NCBI RefSeq assembly: GCF_964340395.1 | Contig: NC_135565.1 | Location: 15,181,709-15,245,708, forward strand | From: Glandiceps talaboti | Taxonomy: Eukaryota > Hemichordata > Enteropneusta > Spengelidae | DNA: 64,000 bases | Direction of reading: 5' to 3' | Shown: positions 10,604 to 56,840 of the stretch, in pieces | Layout of the letters: each line of letters starts with the position of its first letter | How positions within the stretch are numbered: position 1 is the first letter of the stretch | Position numbers and translations under genes: made by a program | The notes under the pieces: model-generated | The model's database searches: none | Seen by the model: the letters and a program-made list of their open reading frames with translations, nothing else | Told to the model about the DNA's origin: nothing

Positions 10604-10737
10604 AATATAATATCTAAAACTATATAATCTAATGGTATATAATATCTAATGATATATTATAGTAACATGATTTCTTTGGTCAAGAAACTATGATTGTCAA
10701 CTCATTTTCTACAATTTCTCTCTCTCCATGTATAGCC

Positions 10738-10985
10738 AAATGGACTAATTCTGCTGAAAATCTAGCTAAATAGATAAATTGCTGCTGGGGAAAGGGTGAA
10801 CAGTGCATGTCAGTAGTAATCCATCACATACTGACAGGTGGTTGTAATTGGTTACTTTTCGGTTAACTACATACTCAAACTCCAGTCTTAAAGTAAATCA
10901 TATGAGAACAGTGATAACATCAATAGCATTAAACTACTGCTGTCGTCGGTGGTGAGAACAGAATATTGGGGAAAAGATATCCACT
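10738..10985. repeat. Dispersed repeat B, copy 1
   Basis: About 250 bases similar to 46083-46335 in the same orientation; shared blocks include AAAATCTAGCTAAAT, GCTGGGGAAAGGGT, CAGTAGTAATCCATCA and GTTGTAATTGGTTACTT. Both copies follow a CT-rich tract. Probably an interspersed element of unknown class. Confidence 0.7.
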
Positions 10986-10999
10986 TGACTATATGAATG

Positions 11000-13850
11000 A
11001 AGATGATTGTAGTGTGTCTACTTACTAGACTTACGATTTCACATCAGACACGGTCTGTATTCTGCGAAATTAATGTTGTAGAATTTGTCCAATTGACTAC
11101 ACATGGAGAGAGAGACCATGGAGAATGACTGCACGTATAGTAACTAGATGGACCCCCCCCTCAAAAAAAAAAAAAAAAAAAATTGTTTGTAAACTAAGTT
11201 ACACTACCACTGAGAAATGGTAGTTTTTGATAATTGTGTATATTTATTCCAAACATACAAAAGAAACTTATACCCCAAGATGTTCAACTGAGTACTTCAT
11301 ATGATGACCAACACAGGCTGTAGTGCTGTCCCAAATTTCAGGTACAGTAAAGTGCAGATATCCAAACTGGAATGCTTGAATTTCTTCAACATAAAAATAA
11401 AACATGGGCAATTTTTATATACCAGTAACAGAATATTGTTCTCTGGTATCACATGATATGGAGTAAGTTCGACAGTCAAGATTACTATGGTGCCCTCTAG
11501 TGGCCAAATCTATAATCACATAAAACTTTTGTTTTCAGTTTCTCCACATCTACTACAAAAAAGGGGCAATCACAGGAAAAGAACTTATTTCTTTTCATGA
11601 TCTTTATCGTCGCAAACCACGGCCTGTTTTACGGCAACATTCTTAACGAGCCTCCCACAGCCGTAACTCCCGATGCTGTTAGACTTGTATGCACATGGCA
11701 TGGCCATTGCTGTTATGATTCTGTAACGTGCATTCTTTGAAAGACTTTGATTGGTCGGATTATCATGTCATCATTGCTTATGAATATGTATTACGTATAC
11801 GTAAGACAACTCTTTGCTTGACAGCCGTAAGATGCCAGAGTTATTTCGAAATGTAGTGGTAGAAATATTAGCTCTGGCTTGCGAGAATGATGCTCTTTAG
11901 CACAATTGTATGAACAAGTGCCTACATACATTGAAGTATTTGTCAGTTTACTATTGTGCTAGACCCCCCCCCCACACACACACACACCCATCATCATCAT
12001 TCACCGTTACTGGTGGTATATTTGTCTTTAAAAGATGAATATTCATTACACTCTCACATTGTTTGCTTATATAAAATTTATTGATAACTTGGTTTAACAA
12101 TTTTATAGTTCCAGAGTTTGCTATGAAATTGTATGGGTGGAACAATAATGTACAGTTACTTACAAAATAACAAACCACTGCAACTGTGTGTCGTGTCAAT
12201 TCATTTTGGTTTCCAAGACAACAAGCTCTGACAACAGCTGTATATTGATAATGCAATAACAATAATGACAATGTTGATTTATTTTCTTTCATTAAATAAA
12301 TATAAAATATGTGATTGTAAATCAAACGATTTCATTGCTAACCTCCAAACTCCTAATAGCTTTAGCAATGGTTTATTAGGCAAGACCCATGTTCACTTTT
12401 CTAAACAAATTCTTGAAGAGTGATTGATTAATACAAAGGTTTGATTACCAGGAACATTCTGTGAACACTGAACAAACTGTAATTAAATAGAAAGCACAGT
12501 CAACAGTTAATATTTGCAAACAATTTGCACACAGTGATGGCAGTTTATCACAATTGAGTCAGACAAAACATAAATATAAAACAGTATTATATTTTTATTT
12601 TTAATAATATTGTCTGTATCATAACATCTCCAACACTGGAATGTATAATTTTTCGGTTCTAAGAATCGATTAGACAATGAAATATAGTCGACTTGGAACA
12701 GTATACTGTGAATTAGAAATAGATGTACCAGTTTGATCTGTCCTCTACAGACCTTAATCACAGAGATATTGATACTTAATAATGCAATATTTGCATGATC
12801 AAGGTAGCCTGTAGAGTAGGCAATGTCAAAAATGAATGTAACAGTTTGATCTGTCTTCCAATCCCCTTAAAAACCGAGATATTAACACTAACTATTTCAT
12901 GAAATAATTGCATGATCAAGGTAACCTGTAGAGTAGGCTATCTGATTAAACATTGTCAAGCCACTCTCCAAGGCTTGGCTATGATCAAGGTCCATAGTAG
13001 TCTATCTGCTACACCTCGGATGTTCTTCCGATACAATACGACACACGACCGACCATCACTATCAAGCCCTCACTGCGAACTTTGTTTGCTTATAGTATCG
13101 AAAGAAAGCCTGAATGTCTAGCAGCAAGACTAGGGCCATAGTAGACAGATGAAAACGTCACATTCATTTCAAATTTACTATTCCAAACTACCATATTTTT
13201 TATTGTGTAATTGCCTACTCTAGTAGTAATGTCAAGTTCATTGTGTGTGGGTTGAAAGCAGCCTACAATTCATAATGTATTGGGACTAGTGACTATCAAT
13301 CAAGTTATCTCTATTACTGACATTTAGGAATGAATTACACACAAAACTATTAATTAAATGCAAACTGCAACAAACACACACAAATTGAGATAATGCTAAA
13401 TTTAGCAGCAAACAAGGAAAAGTTGTAAGTATTAAAAAAACCTAACATTGCATTAACAACTGTATTACTATGCAAGTGCAGAACACAAAACTGATAATAT
13501 CAAATATGCGATTTTTCTTAAATTCAAGTATTCTGTGCAAACAGCAAATTATATATTCAAGCATTTCATATAAAATATATTTTACAAATCTAGGGTATAT
13601 CTTAGTATTAAGCTTTCCACTGGTACATAACTGTTAGAAAAACAGAATCTCTTCAATAACAAACAAATGAAAAATTATGGAAGCTCCTCTTATTTGGAAA
13701 TGAATGTAAATTTGAAGACTCTGAATACAATATTTGTAATCAATGCATTGACAAGAAATGTTTCTATATCTGAGTGTATATATGTGAATTAATTTTTACA
13801 GTAAACAAATAAATGTGTTCAAAATACTGGCAGGAAATTGCATTATTAGC
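11000..13850. other. Intergenic stretch without a recognised gene
   Basis: AT-rich non-coding DNA. It includes an A run at about 11165-11181, a short CA run at about 11975 and a tandem duplication of about 110 bp (about 12720-12830 and 12835-12945, sharing AGTTTGATCTGTC and TTGCATGATCAAGGTA). Open frames are short and lack domain signatures. Confidence 0.5.
11605..11650. repeat. Dispersed motif, copy 1
   Basis: ATCGTCGCAAACCACGGCCT followed by GTTTTACGGCA recurs inverted at 42739-42793 and, in two halves, at 52522-52608. Probably the border of an undescribed transposable element. Confidence 0.5.
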
Positions 13851-13859
13851 AAAGGTTAA

Positions 13860-14205
13860 AGTGGTCATATGGATGAAAATGTGGTATTTATTTTGGATTT
13901 TTATTTGATAAAACAGCTTCATTATGTTTTTCTACTTGAAAAAATAATGTGAAATAACATATACCAAGTCTATGTTTGTAACTCAATAAACTACAAAACA
14001 TTAAACAATGTATAAAATGTTTGTTATTGTACGTACAATAACAAACTGTTTGCACTTTTTGCATCTTTTTGCAATGTATTGAGTTGCGAACATGGACTTG
14101 GTATATGTTATTTTACATAATTTTTTCAAGCAGAATAACATAATGGAGCTGTTTTATCAAATACAAAACCAAAATAAATACCAAATTCTCATCCATATGG
14201 CCACT
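13860..14205. mobile_element. TTAA-flanked foldback MITE (346 bp)
   Basis: The element begins AGTGGTCATATGGATGA and ends TCATCCATATGGCCACT, and TTAA lies directly outside at 13856-13859 and 14206-14209. The arms pair over about 150 bases each (TATTTATTTTGG with CCAAAATAAATA; ACATATACCAAGTC with GACTTGGTATATGT). No ORF. TTAA duplications are the hallmark of piggyBac-type transposition, so this is probably a piggyBac-mobilised MITE. A related half-copy lies at 25265-25450. Confidence 0.8.
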
Positions 14206-14598
14206 TTAATATGTATATGATTACTAATTAATTGGTGTTATGTACTACATTAATTTTAGCTGAAGTTTGACAAGTATATATATATAATATATATATATAT
14301 AATACGATTACATCAGCTTGATACAGTCATGGACGGATAATTTGTCATCAAGTTGTAAAAACTTTCGCATTTCATTTTAGAAGAGTAATGGGTGTTTGTT
14401 GTTTGAAGTTTAAATATTGTTACTTTTTGCTTTTAAGAAGACAGATAAAAAAATTCATCATTGTGTAAATTCCTTTAATCTCTTAATCACTTTTAACTAA
14501 TGATTTTTTATTTAGTCATGTAAACAACAATAAATTTTTCAGTCTGTTTAGAAAACTATTCGTTCAAAGTTTCAACACTTTCAATTTTTACATTTTTC

Positions 14599-14938
14599 TC
14601 CTTAGGCAAAATAAAAGAAATTGCGTTTCCAATAACCCGACCCACCAAAGTTTAAGCCGCCGACCCTAAACATTTTTTAAAACATTCAAAACAAAAAATA
14701 TGAAATTCTTTGTCTTCTTGACCTTCATGTATGTCTGTTTTCTTTCCGAAGTGATATCTGTACTTTTTTTGTCAAAACTATCACAGAACCAACATTCCAT
14801 TTGGCTTTGGGTCGAAGCAATATTTTTCAAAAATAAAAACGATTAAAAGGTAAAATAAAATAAATTAAATCCTAACCTACCTACCCTATTCTCTGAGGCC
14901 ATGTTATTGGAAAAACAGTTTTCTTTTTTGCCTTAGGC
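14599..14938. mobile_element. Foldback element with CCTTAGGC ends
   Basis: The left end CCTTAGGCAAAATAAAAGAA..TTTCCAATAAC pairs with the right end GTTATTGGAAAAA..TTTTTTGCCTTAGG. The interior is non-coding. Part of the right end (TTGCTTAGGCTTAG) recurs about 110 bases on, at 15042-15063, suggesting a local duplication. Confidence 0.5.
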
Positions 14939-14939
14939 T

Positions 14940-16849
14940 TAGATAGTGATGGACAACCACTGCTTTATCAAATTGTAAGAAATTACAGTGTTTCCATGGA
15001 CGGCAATTTTTTTATTTTTGAAAATAAAAATGTAGATTTTTTGCTTAGGCTTAGAACAATGATGGTTTATCATCATTTTATCAAATTGAAATCACTTTCC
15101 ATAGATCACATTAAAACACAATGGACAGCTATTGTTTTATAAAAGTACAAATATTCAAAGGACGGAAAGTAATTAAGTACCATATACAAATTGTGATCAT
15201 TTGTAACTTTTCATGAATTATGGCTGATTCACGTATATTGTAAATTACAAAAATATTGTTGATTATCATAAATGAAATACAAAACTTATAAATAGAAGAC
15301 TTTGGACTGTGACATTATTTTGTACAGAGATTTACATTAATGGAAAAATCCAGTCAAGCTTATATCTGTCTTTAGTACACTTCAACTTCTATTCACAGTT
15401 GTCAACTTGTACATGAATTTTGCTGATAAAATGCAGTTCAGTAACTTATCCAGTACAAAGAGATTGTGACAAATGTGATGTCATCACCAAAGGTTTTCCC
15501 ATAAACCCTTGCTGGAAACCCTAAAAAAATGGCTGAACACATGTCAAGTGCAGCAGAGCTTCTTTACAAGATTTCAAAGTAGAGTAAGTTACCAAGGTGC
15601 TATTTTACCACCTAAAATCATATGTAAGGTGATAGCAGTTATAAATAAAGGTGTACTAAAGGCAGAAATGTGTTTGACTACTTTTCTTTAGGCAAAAAGT
15701 AAGTTCAAAATAAATTGTCTTGTTGCACTTACATTTATCAATCTAACTGAAAGCATGTATCATTTCAAAATTATTAATTTTCAATGTCCGACATGTAGTC
15801 ATTTTGATGTGTCTTCCTATTGATTGCTTAAATCTATTTTTTATGCAAAATTGAAAGCTGATTGGTAACGGAAGGGTTTTCTACTGATTGTATATTTACA
15901 TAATAAAGTACTGTTCACCTGGAAATTAACATGTTAAGAATTCAATTTGCATACTGACATCCGTAAACCTGGGAAGGATGACATGTCAATTTGCATACTG
16001 AAGTTATTATATTCAGTTGGATTTTATGACATAAATCGGTCTATTTAATGTATTAACCTAAGCTATAAATGACATTAATTTGCACCTTGTACACCTGGAA
16101 ATGATATTAATTTGCTTAAAAAGGGTGCTTACCTGATACACCTGGAAATGACATTAATTTGCATAATACATGCTTTTCACCTGGTGGTTTTGGTTATAAC
16201 AGTATACATATGTATGTAAAGATTTTGCACAATTATCGTTTAGATTGATCAGATATTGGTAGAAAAAAAGTACATCTATTGACTGAATTATTATTTGATT
16301 ACACCAATAAAAGAGATTAACATTACATAATGTTTTCCAATTGACTGAATCCTTCTGAGGGCCTCAAACCAGCCTTGCTGCGTTGTACTTGCTATATTTT
16401 CTTGTAAATGAAAATGATATAAAGTGAACAAAAAACTTTGGTTATTCAATTTCTAACAAGATGAATAGTTACAAATTATTCCCAAATATTTTCGTCATTT
16501 AACAAAGGAAAATATGAGTGACCTAAGGGGTCTTGTCATTACGAGTCATAAGACAAAGCATATCTATCAACGCATACCCTCTCTAGAGGGCAGTATACTC
16601 TGTAATCTGGATTTGTTACATGCTTGTACATGGTATAATTATGTAATGTACATGTACTACGCCAGAAAACTGACCTGGTATGATTATTTCTGATGCAGTG
16701 TAGTACCAATATAAGATTAGTAAATTTTTAATTGTTAACTCTCGACAGCTTTCTTTCAAATGTGTATAATTAGTAAACACAACGTTATTTTTGCCGACTA
16801 GCTTAAGTACAACTACTTAGTATTAGAGTTAACTATATGACAGGTAAGT
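14940..16849. other. Intergenic stretch downstream of the minus-strand gene
   Basis: AT-rich. From about 15900 to 16190 a loose tandem repeat carries several copies of CACCTGGAAATGACATTAAT with TTTGCATA. No coding signal. The 3' UTR of the minus-strand gene should lie in the right part; the only clear minus-strand AATAAA overlaps its stop codon at 16849-16854. Confidence 0.45.
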
Positions 16850-49930
<33,081 letters not shown>

Positions 49931-50544
49931 GGTGTTAAGAGATTTATCACCTGTTTGTCATCGGAATCATATTATTATATTTTGCCGATAACTATGGATA
50001 TTTCAACCTAACTAACTACCCGGTAAATCCTTCGATACGGAAATCCCGCTTTGATGTGTGTATGCAAGGATTATGGCTGTTCCAACTTACGTCCAGTCAC
50101 GCCGGGAAAATTTCGAAATTTAAAATTTGATAATTTAACGTAAAGTTGAATATGTTACCATATCGTGAATACAAGTCTTATTAAAATCCTAGTTATGCTA
50201 CTTGTTCTAATTATTCTGGAAATATTGGAGAAATTCATTGAGCAGTGAGTTATTATGAATAATACGGGGAAATAACAAATGGCAGAAAGCCCATTCACAG
50301 TTGACCCAATCGGCGACTCTGTTAGATAAATATCTTGGTAATTTCTTTCGAAAATCTTAATTGGCTTTAGCGTTGCCAATGCCAACCAGAAAGGCAAGAC
50401 TGTATGACGTCAATTATTTGCATCGACGTCAAAATATTGACATTGTGTACAAGGACATGACCCACTTAAACTGTCGCAGAATCTAGAAACGTCTAGAACC
50501 TTACCATATATGGTATATATGTTTCCATGTATGGTAAAAAGGGT

Positions 50545-51400
50545 ATTTTCTGACCTCGGCACCATGCGACGTGATATACGTGCAACATTTTCATTCACAC
50601 AGCCGGTTTGAAGCGGTGGCGAGAACTACGCAAATCAGCGAGACTATAAATACGGGTAGGACTCTCTGTTCATTCATAAAGTTGCTGGAAAACGAAGACG
50701 GCGGTCCTGGGAAAGGAGAAGGAAGAAGAAAGCAGAGAAGATTCCCCAGCTGGGGTAGAAGACTGAAATTACTCACAGGGAATGTCTCTCGCTCGCTAGT
50801 TGCCGGAGTATACGAGCTACGGATAATGATATAGTAGTCGCCGCATGCTTGTATCGCCGTGCCTCGCGGGCTTGAGCTCCTTGATTGGCCTGGTCGGACT
50901 GATACCTGAACCGAAAATTTCCTGACGAATATCCCAGAAGATACTGCAGTTAATTTGCACGTTTTAACTGGACATGTCATCGTTTATTTTCACTCTGTAT
51001 AACTGATCACATGTTTGTGTGTGCTTCTCTTTCGTCAGATTTCAATGTGAGGCGAGACGGCCCAACGGCGTTTCGTGCACCGTAGACCCCCGGACGCGGA
51101 ACTCTGACGAATTACACTTTTGTGTTCTCGTTTGTATCGGACGGGTGTGTTTATATATTAATCGTGTGTGTTTGACTGCTTCGCCAATTCTCACGGACTA
51201 CTTATTGCTTTACCTAATAAGTTGAGATTTGACGAGCTGTGTGAGCTCTATACGCGGACATACTACAGATAGAAGGACGCCGTTGCCACACCGCACAGCA
51301 GTGTTGTTCGAATATTATGTTGTGCGTGCGACAGCGACTTCCGTCCGTCTGCTGTTAACGAACGCTGAGTTTACGCAACTCCTAATCTTAAAATAAAGAA
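50545..51400. promoter_or_regulatory. CpG-richer region, possible promoter
   Basis: CG dinucleotides and GC content are clearly higher than in the surroundings. A plus-strand TATAAATA lies at 50645. The region is 600-1500 bases upstream of the minus-strand gene's ATG, so it may hold its promoter or a 5' UTR exon, or that of a divergent gene. No convincing protein is encoded; the frame 50571-50834 has no recognisable domain. Confidence 0.3.
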
Positions 51401-54390
51401 AGTCCCGAATAAAGATATATGTTGTATATACTAATATAGCCCATTGAACGCCATATTTTTGCAACTTTTAGTAATGCCCCAGTGTAATTTGGCAGTAGAT
51501 TCAAAGAAGTCTATGAGACAAGGAAACTTGAATCATTCCACCCTATCATTATGCAATTTCTTTACATTTTTTGACAGTCCAACAGAGCAATTTACTACCA
51601 ATGGTCACTTAAAGTCATCCAGGCTTTAACATATATTCCAAAAATAATATCTCACTCTGCAAACAAACATGGATGTATCAATCTTAAATTAAACACTCTA
51701 AATTTATATTTACATGAACAAAATGTGAAACCAATGGATTCATTTTCATAACAATCTAAATTTATGTGATCTAGATGTCGAAAATCGAGTAATAGTGAAT
51801 AGACCAGCTTAATAACCCTCACTTCAATCCAAAAATAGAACAAAGATGTTATTTTTGAATTCAAATGTCGCATGTACTGTCTTCGACATGAGAGGCGAGT
51901 CACATGCTTCAAGCATTGACGTCATCAAGGCAACTACGTAAATGTATACGCCGACGACATGTATATACGTCATTGTTGCCATGGGTGCGCTACCTCATAA
52001 ACCTGGTGACAACAGGTGAACTCGATTTAACCTCTTAGGTTGGCCTACTTTTGTTCTCAAAAGGGAGTGAATGTTCGCTATAGTACATAGTACAGGAACT
52101 ACGTATTTATACGAGAAATTGTCAATACTATTAATAGTATTATTATTAACAATGACTTGTTGACTATTTTGCTACTATATACTATATATACTACCGAACA
52201 TTATTTGAATGATGACGTCAGCGAAGTTTAACGTTCTGTTTTCGGCGCTGAGCACTCTCAATGTAACACGTACACATTAGCACCGAAAACTTGTAATAGC
52301 AAATGGAATAACATGACGCTGGTCATACAGTGAATGACTTACATGTAATTATTATTCAAGGCCCGGTTTTCTCATTGAAATGTAGTTCAATGGTTTTGTC
52401 CCATTGTTGTGACACACACGACAGAACAACACCCAATAGACTTTACTGTCCAAACGAGTAATCAAGTATATATTTGATTATTTATCTAGGGCCATAATGA
52501 ATATTCAAAGAGGGCAAAAATCATCGTTGTATACCGCAGCCTCTTTTACGGCACTGTCCAAGACGCACCGTCGTTCAAACCACAGCCTCTTTTACGACAC
52601 CGTCAAGGCTGTAAGTTTAATTTTCAAGAGGTTTCGGTTTGCAAGAGTGGCCAAATAAACAACTATGAATAATATATGTAGGCCAGGCTATAGTAAAAAA
52701 AAAAAAAATTTAAAAAAGAGAGGAAAAAAAAGCAAAATATACCGTACATAAAATAAATTACACTGTACAAAGTTGCAATTATTGAAGGTTTCCTATAAGG
52801 GAGTGTAAATTTTCATCTTCCAACGGCACTGGAGTATTTGTCATCAAAGCAGTATTTTTAATTTTTCAGTGACCCCCAGCTAAACATTTCAGACCACAGT
52901 GGTCTGAGTGTATAAATGTGGCGAGGCAAGACGTCTTATTAGCTCTGTTAGAGCTAGGCGATATTTATCATGTCCATCACTATTGTAACTTTAATGCCTG
53001 TAAGTGTACGTTATTATTCATACATTTGTGATAATAAAGCTTAGCAATACAATACAAGTAAAACACATCTATTTTACTAGTTTATTTGAAAAGTTAGGTT
53101 GATCGAATGTGCAGCTTCAGTAGCTGAAACTATAGAATAATGTTTGTTCTTTAATTTATTCAAATATTTGTCTAGTGATCAGAACAATCAGAATGCTATA
53201 TACAACATACCACTGGTACAAATTTACAAATGAACGATTGGTTCCTTTAATTGTCCGATTCATGACAGTTTACATAAGGCTTAGGACGAAAAAATTGTGT
53301 GGTTCCGATTACGCTCAATTTTAGAATAGGCGGGGTAGGTGTTTTTTTTTATTTTATTATATTTTTTTTTCTGTGTGAATGTCTACTTTTGGTTTTCCAT
53401 TGTTTTCCAAATGGTCTCTGTGTTGTTTATTTCTTCCTATCAGATGTACATGTACAGCCATTACAGATTGGAAGAACAGTTTATATTGTCTTTTTAAGTT
53501 GATGGCAGTTTCCGCATCCACTATTTCTCGTGAGGCTTCACAATTTTTGCAATTTTATTTATTTTACTCATAAAGAGTAGATGGGTGGTAAGCATAATGG
53601 AACAGCGCCACTAATACCAGTGGTTAAAATGTGAAACAGATTCACATTACTTTTTTTGTAATTTTTTTGTAAGGCCTTACAAAATTTAAAAAAGACTGAA
53701 CTATACATTTTCACTGACAATATTCGATGTTGGAGTACAGGTCGCCCAGCGTCAACATAAACAAAGTAATACAAAGATATCACCACTTGGTGGCAAACTT
53801 CACTGTTGAGCGATACATTTCTGTATACGTCATTACCGTTTGTAATTGGAGCAGCTTTCGTCATATCATGGACTATAATAGTAACGTCACCTTAATTTGC
53901 CGTATTGAAACAATAAGTTTAAAATGTGGCATACGCCAAGTTTGACAGAGGACGATAGTATAAAACATATATCTTCAACTGTTGCCATTAGGTATGGGGG
54001 AGGGGGGATGGGTTCGCCATCTTTTTCACGAAAAATTCCTGCATGGGTCCACTTTTCAGTCTAAAATCATCCCTAATCACATAGCCGATAAATAGGTATA
54101 TCTATTACATACGCTTAAAAAAATCTCAAATATTGAGTAAAGAGTATAAAGTAGGGGGAAAATTGATATATACAATAGAGGAGGAGCTTAAACAATCCTC
54201 TTACACCACGTATTCCACAACATACTCTGAGACAAAATCATATTTGACACAACAATTGAAACGATAGGATTACACGATAAATAAATATGATAAATGATAT
54301 AATAAATATGATAAATGATTTGAACTCAGTAATTCAATGAATCAATGACTTTGCAAAACATGCAAAAGAAATTGCTAGTATTTATTAGTT
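51400..54390. other. Intergenic stretch without recognised gene
   Basis: AT-rich sequence with a dispersed motif at 52522-52608, A and T runs near 52696 and 53341, and a short region at about 53290-53340 (AATTTTAGAATAGGCGGGGT) that looks like a transposon end. No coding signal. Confidence 0.4.
52522..52608. repeat. Dispersed motif, copy 3
   Basis: The two halves CAGCCTCTTTTACGGCACTG and CACAGCCTCTTTTACGACAC are tandem versions of one motif, shared with 11605 and 42739. Confidence 0.55.
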
Positions 54391-54392
54391 AC

Positions 54393-54689
54393 TGTAGTGG
54401 AGTTGGACCTCGGCATTGCTGTGGTAAGCACTTCTATCTGGATAGCAAGGTAGTGAGGCCCCCTGTTTAGCTAGGAGACATCCCCCGGTTAGTCTGGGGT
54501 AGACCGGTAGCCCGTCCTGTGAGGCCAGGAAGTTATTCGAAAGCTGGTTACCGGGATAACAGGATTATTGGTTTACCAAGTGATTGCCATAGTGAGTGCG
54601 GGTACCATAGATAGTGCGGGATGGTGACGAAATAGCAAGTTCATTCAGGTGAGTATACTATCTTGGTGTCATAGCCCAGTTTCACTTCA
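54393..54689 (+). mobile_element. Probable LTR of a Ty3/gypsy-type element
   Basis: A 297-bp segment begins TGTAGTGG and ends ..CACTTCA, directly followed by TTGGCGACGAGGATAAAC. TGGCGACGAGG immediately after the LTR is common at the primer-binding site of gypsy-type retrotransposons. No second LTR copy was found in the window, so this is a truncated element or a misread. Confidence 0.45.
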
Positions 54690-55696
54690 TTGGCGACGAG
54701 GATAAACTGTGATTTCTCCTGAGTTTGCAAAAATCGCTAACTCAGAACCTCGTTTATCTTTATCCCTCCTATCGTCGTTTTAATCGGCCAAAACGGCGAT
54801 TACTTGTTTCTTTACAGGAAGACAAACTTTTATTTTGTATTCCGGTGGTATTCTGGTTAATTTTGGTCTGAGTGTATAGGGCAAAAAACACTTTTTGGGC
54901 TCGTTTTTGGCGTGGGTAGCTGGTACACTTGTACAGTCATGCTATGTATACCAATAGGAAATTTTTTCAAAGTTTTTCAACTTCGCAAATAACTTTTCTT
55001 TCTGGTCATCCGCTTGCAACCTTTCAATATCTTTACTAAGAAACATCTAAAGATTGGATATCTGGAAGTATTTGTCCATTTTGTCTAATTTTTGTGGGCA
55101 AAAATCACACTTTCTAACTTCCGGTGTAAATTGCATCATACGGAGGTCAAGTTGGCACTACTTTTTCCGAACGAAATTCTGTGCCAGTCTTTTCGTTTTT
55201 TGGTGGTCATTTCGCCCGGACAACATTTTTTATCTCAGCAACTCTTCTAATTATACTCCTTCCTTAATTTTAAGAGTGGGTTGGAGTTTTAGTTTGGTCA
55301 TTTTCGGCGTTTTCTTGTCTGATTGTGGCGTAAGTATACACGGGGTAGTAGTAGCTGTGTGTGACAAGGTCGCCCATGCTGTTTCTTCCTTCGGCAGTCA
55401 ATGATAACCTCTCGATTCAAACTTTTTCTCAAGGAAGTTTTTGGTGTAAATTTTTGTACACGTTCATAGATTTGGTCATTGTGGCCAGTCAGTGGTGCTA
55501 TTTTTCTGTCTAAATAGTATTTTAATGGGCGTTTCTAGCATTTTTTTGTGGTAATGGTACGGCGTAGTAATACATGCTAAGGTAAGCTTACATACTCATA
55601 TCTTACTATAAAGTTTTGAGCGCTGTTCTAATTACTGTCACTGGTGGGTAGTATTGGTTACGCTGTTCCATCTATTGTCAATTTCCCATGGGAATT

Positions 55697-55984
55697 GAAA
55701 TAAATTGTTTTTACTGGGATTTTCAAGTCTATTTGAATTTCTTGGGTTGCAGGTTCTTTTCTTTATTTGATATAAATTGTTTTTAGTGGGATTTTCAAGT
55801 CTATTTGAATTTCTTGGGTTGCAGATTCTTTTCTTTATTTGAAATAAATTGTTTTTAGTGGGGATTTTCAAGTCTATTTGAATTTCTCGGGTTGCAGGTT
55901 CTGTTCTTTATTTGAAATAAATTGTTTTTAGTGGGATTTTCAAGTCTATTTGAATTTCTCGGGTTGCAGGTTCATTTCTTTAAC
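55697..55984. repeat. 72-bp tandem repeat x 4
   Basis: Units of AATAAATTGTTTTTAGTGGG, ATTTTCAAGTCTATTTGAAT and TTCTTGGGTTGCAGGTTCT; starts at 55697 and 55769 are 72 apart. It lies between the LTR and the gag-like frame. Confidence 0.9.
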
Positions 55985-56045
55985 TTTTTTCTTCCTAATC
56001 ATGTTGAAAGTAAATTTAAATATATGTTCTAAGGAGGACGTGTAA

Positions 56046-56840
56046 ACCTTACCTGGGATTCGGCAAACGATTGCTCAAGCAATAGTGAATTTTCGGCAGG
56101 ACAAGAGACCTCTCATGTTAGAGCTACCCTACACAATTAAAGGCTTTAAGAATCGACACCACAATGTAGCTGAGGCTCCGTTGCAAAAAGTGGACCAGCC
56201 TATTATTGAGAAGGAGGGGGAGAATGGTATGGAAGCTACAGGTAAAACAACAGACCAAACCATAGTAGATAATATGGCCAAGGCAGTGGATGAAGGGGTC
56301 AAAAGATATGGTCAGCCCCTGCGACTATCACAAGTCTTCCACCAGCTAGGAGCAATACCACATGCAGGTAACCCTACACAACACTCGTGCACAGACACAA
56401 GTGAATGGTGCAACTGGTTTGACACTAGACTTGGGACCACCCTACCTGTGGCCCATGGTAGGAGAATTGCCTTCATTGTCCCCACCGAACAGTTTCAGTG
56501 GCCAAGAGACAATGGTCGTCACCAACAACCGTCACGACTGCTTGGGGTTGGGTTACAGAACACAAAAAGTAACTATGGGTTTCATGGAAAACTGAATCCC
56601 CTACCACCCAACCACCACAGTCACACAGTTACCATGGCAACCCTGGGGCCACGACCCAGTATACAGTGGGGAATGTCAACAGCATGGACATCTTGGGGAT
56701 CACCATCCACATGGCAACAATGGGGCACTCCACCACCACCATATGGACAACCAGGGTGGACTGGTCAGGAAGTGAACACTCCAAATTACATCAGAGATGT
56801 AGGTGCAGCAGTTGCCCAGTGTCTCGGCCATAGAGCTTAG
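56046..56840 (+). pseudogene. Gag-like open frame of a retroelement
   Basis: Open from just after TAA 56043-56045 to TAG 56838-56840. The first half is charged (KRPLMLELPYTIKGFKNRHH), the second is Gln/Pro/His/Trp-rich and low complexity. From 56362 to 56595 another frame reads ELPSLSPPNSFSGQE, which resembles the gag core of gypsy elements better, so a frameshift is likely. No zinc knuckle, protease, RT or integrase is found. The call rests mainly on position behind the probable LTR. Confidence 0.35.

Noticed and set aside
50571-50980. Overlapping open frames in the CpG-richer region on both strands
   Set aside because: No domain, biased only by GC content; kept as a possible promoter or UTR, not as CDS.
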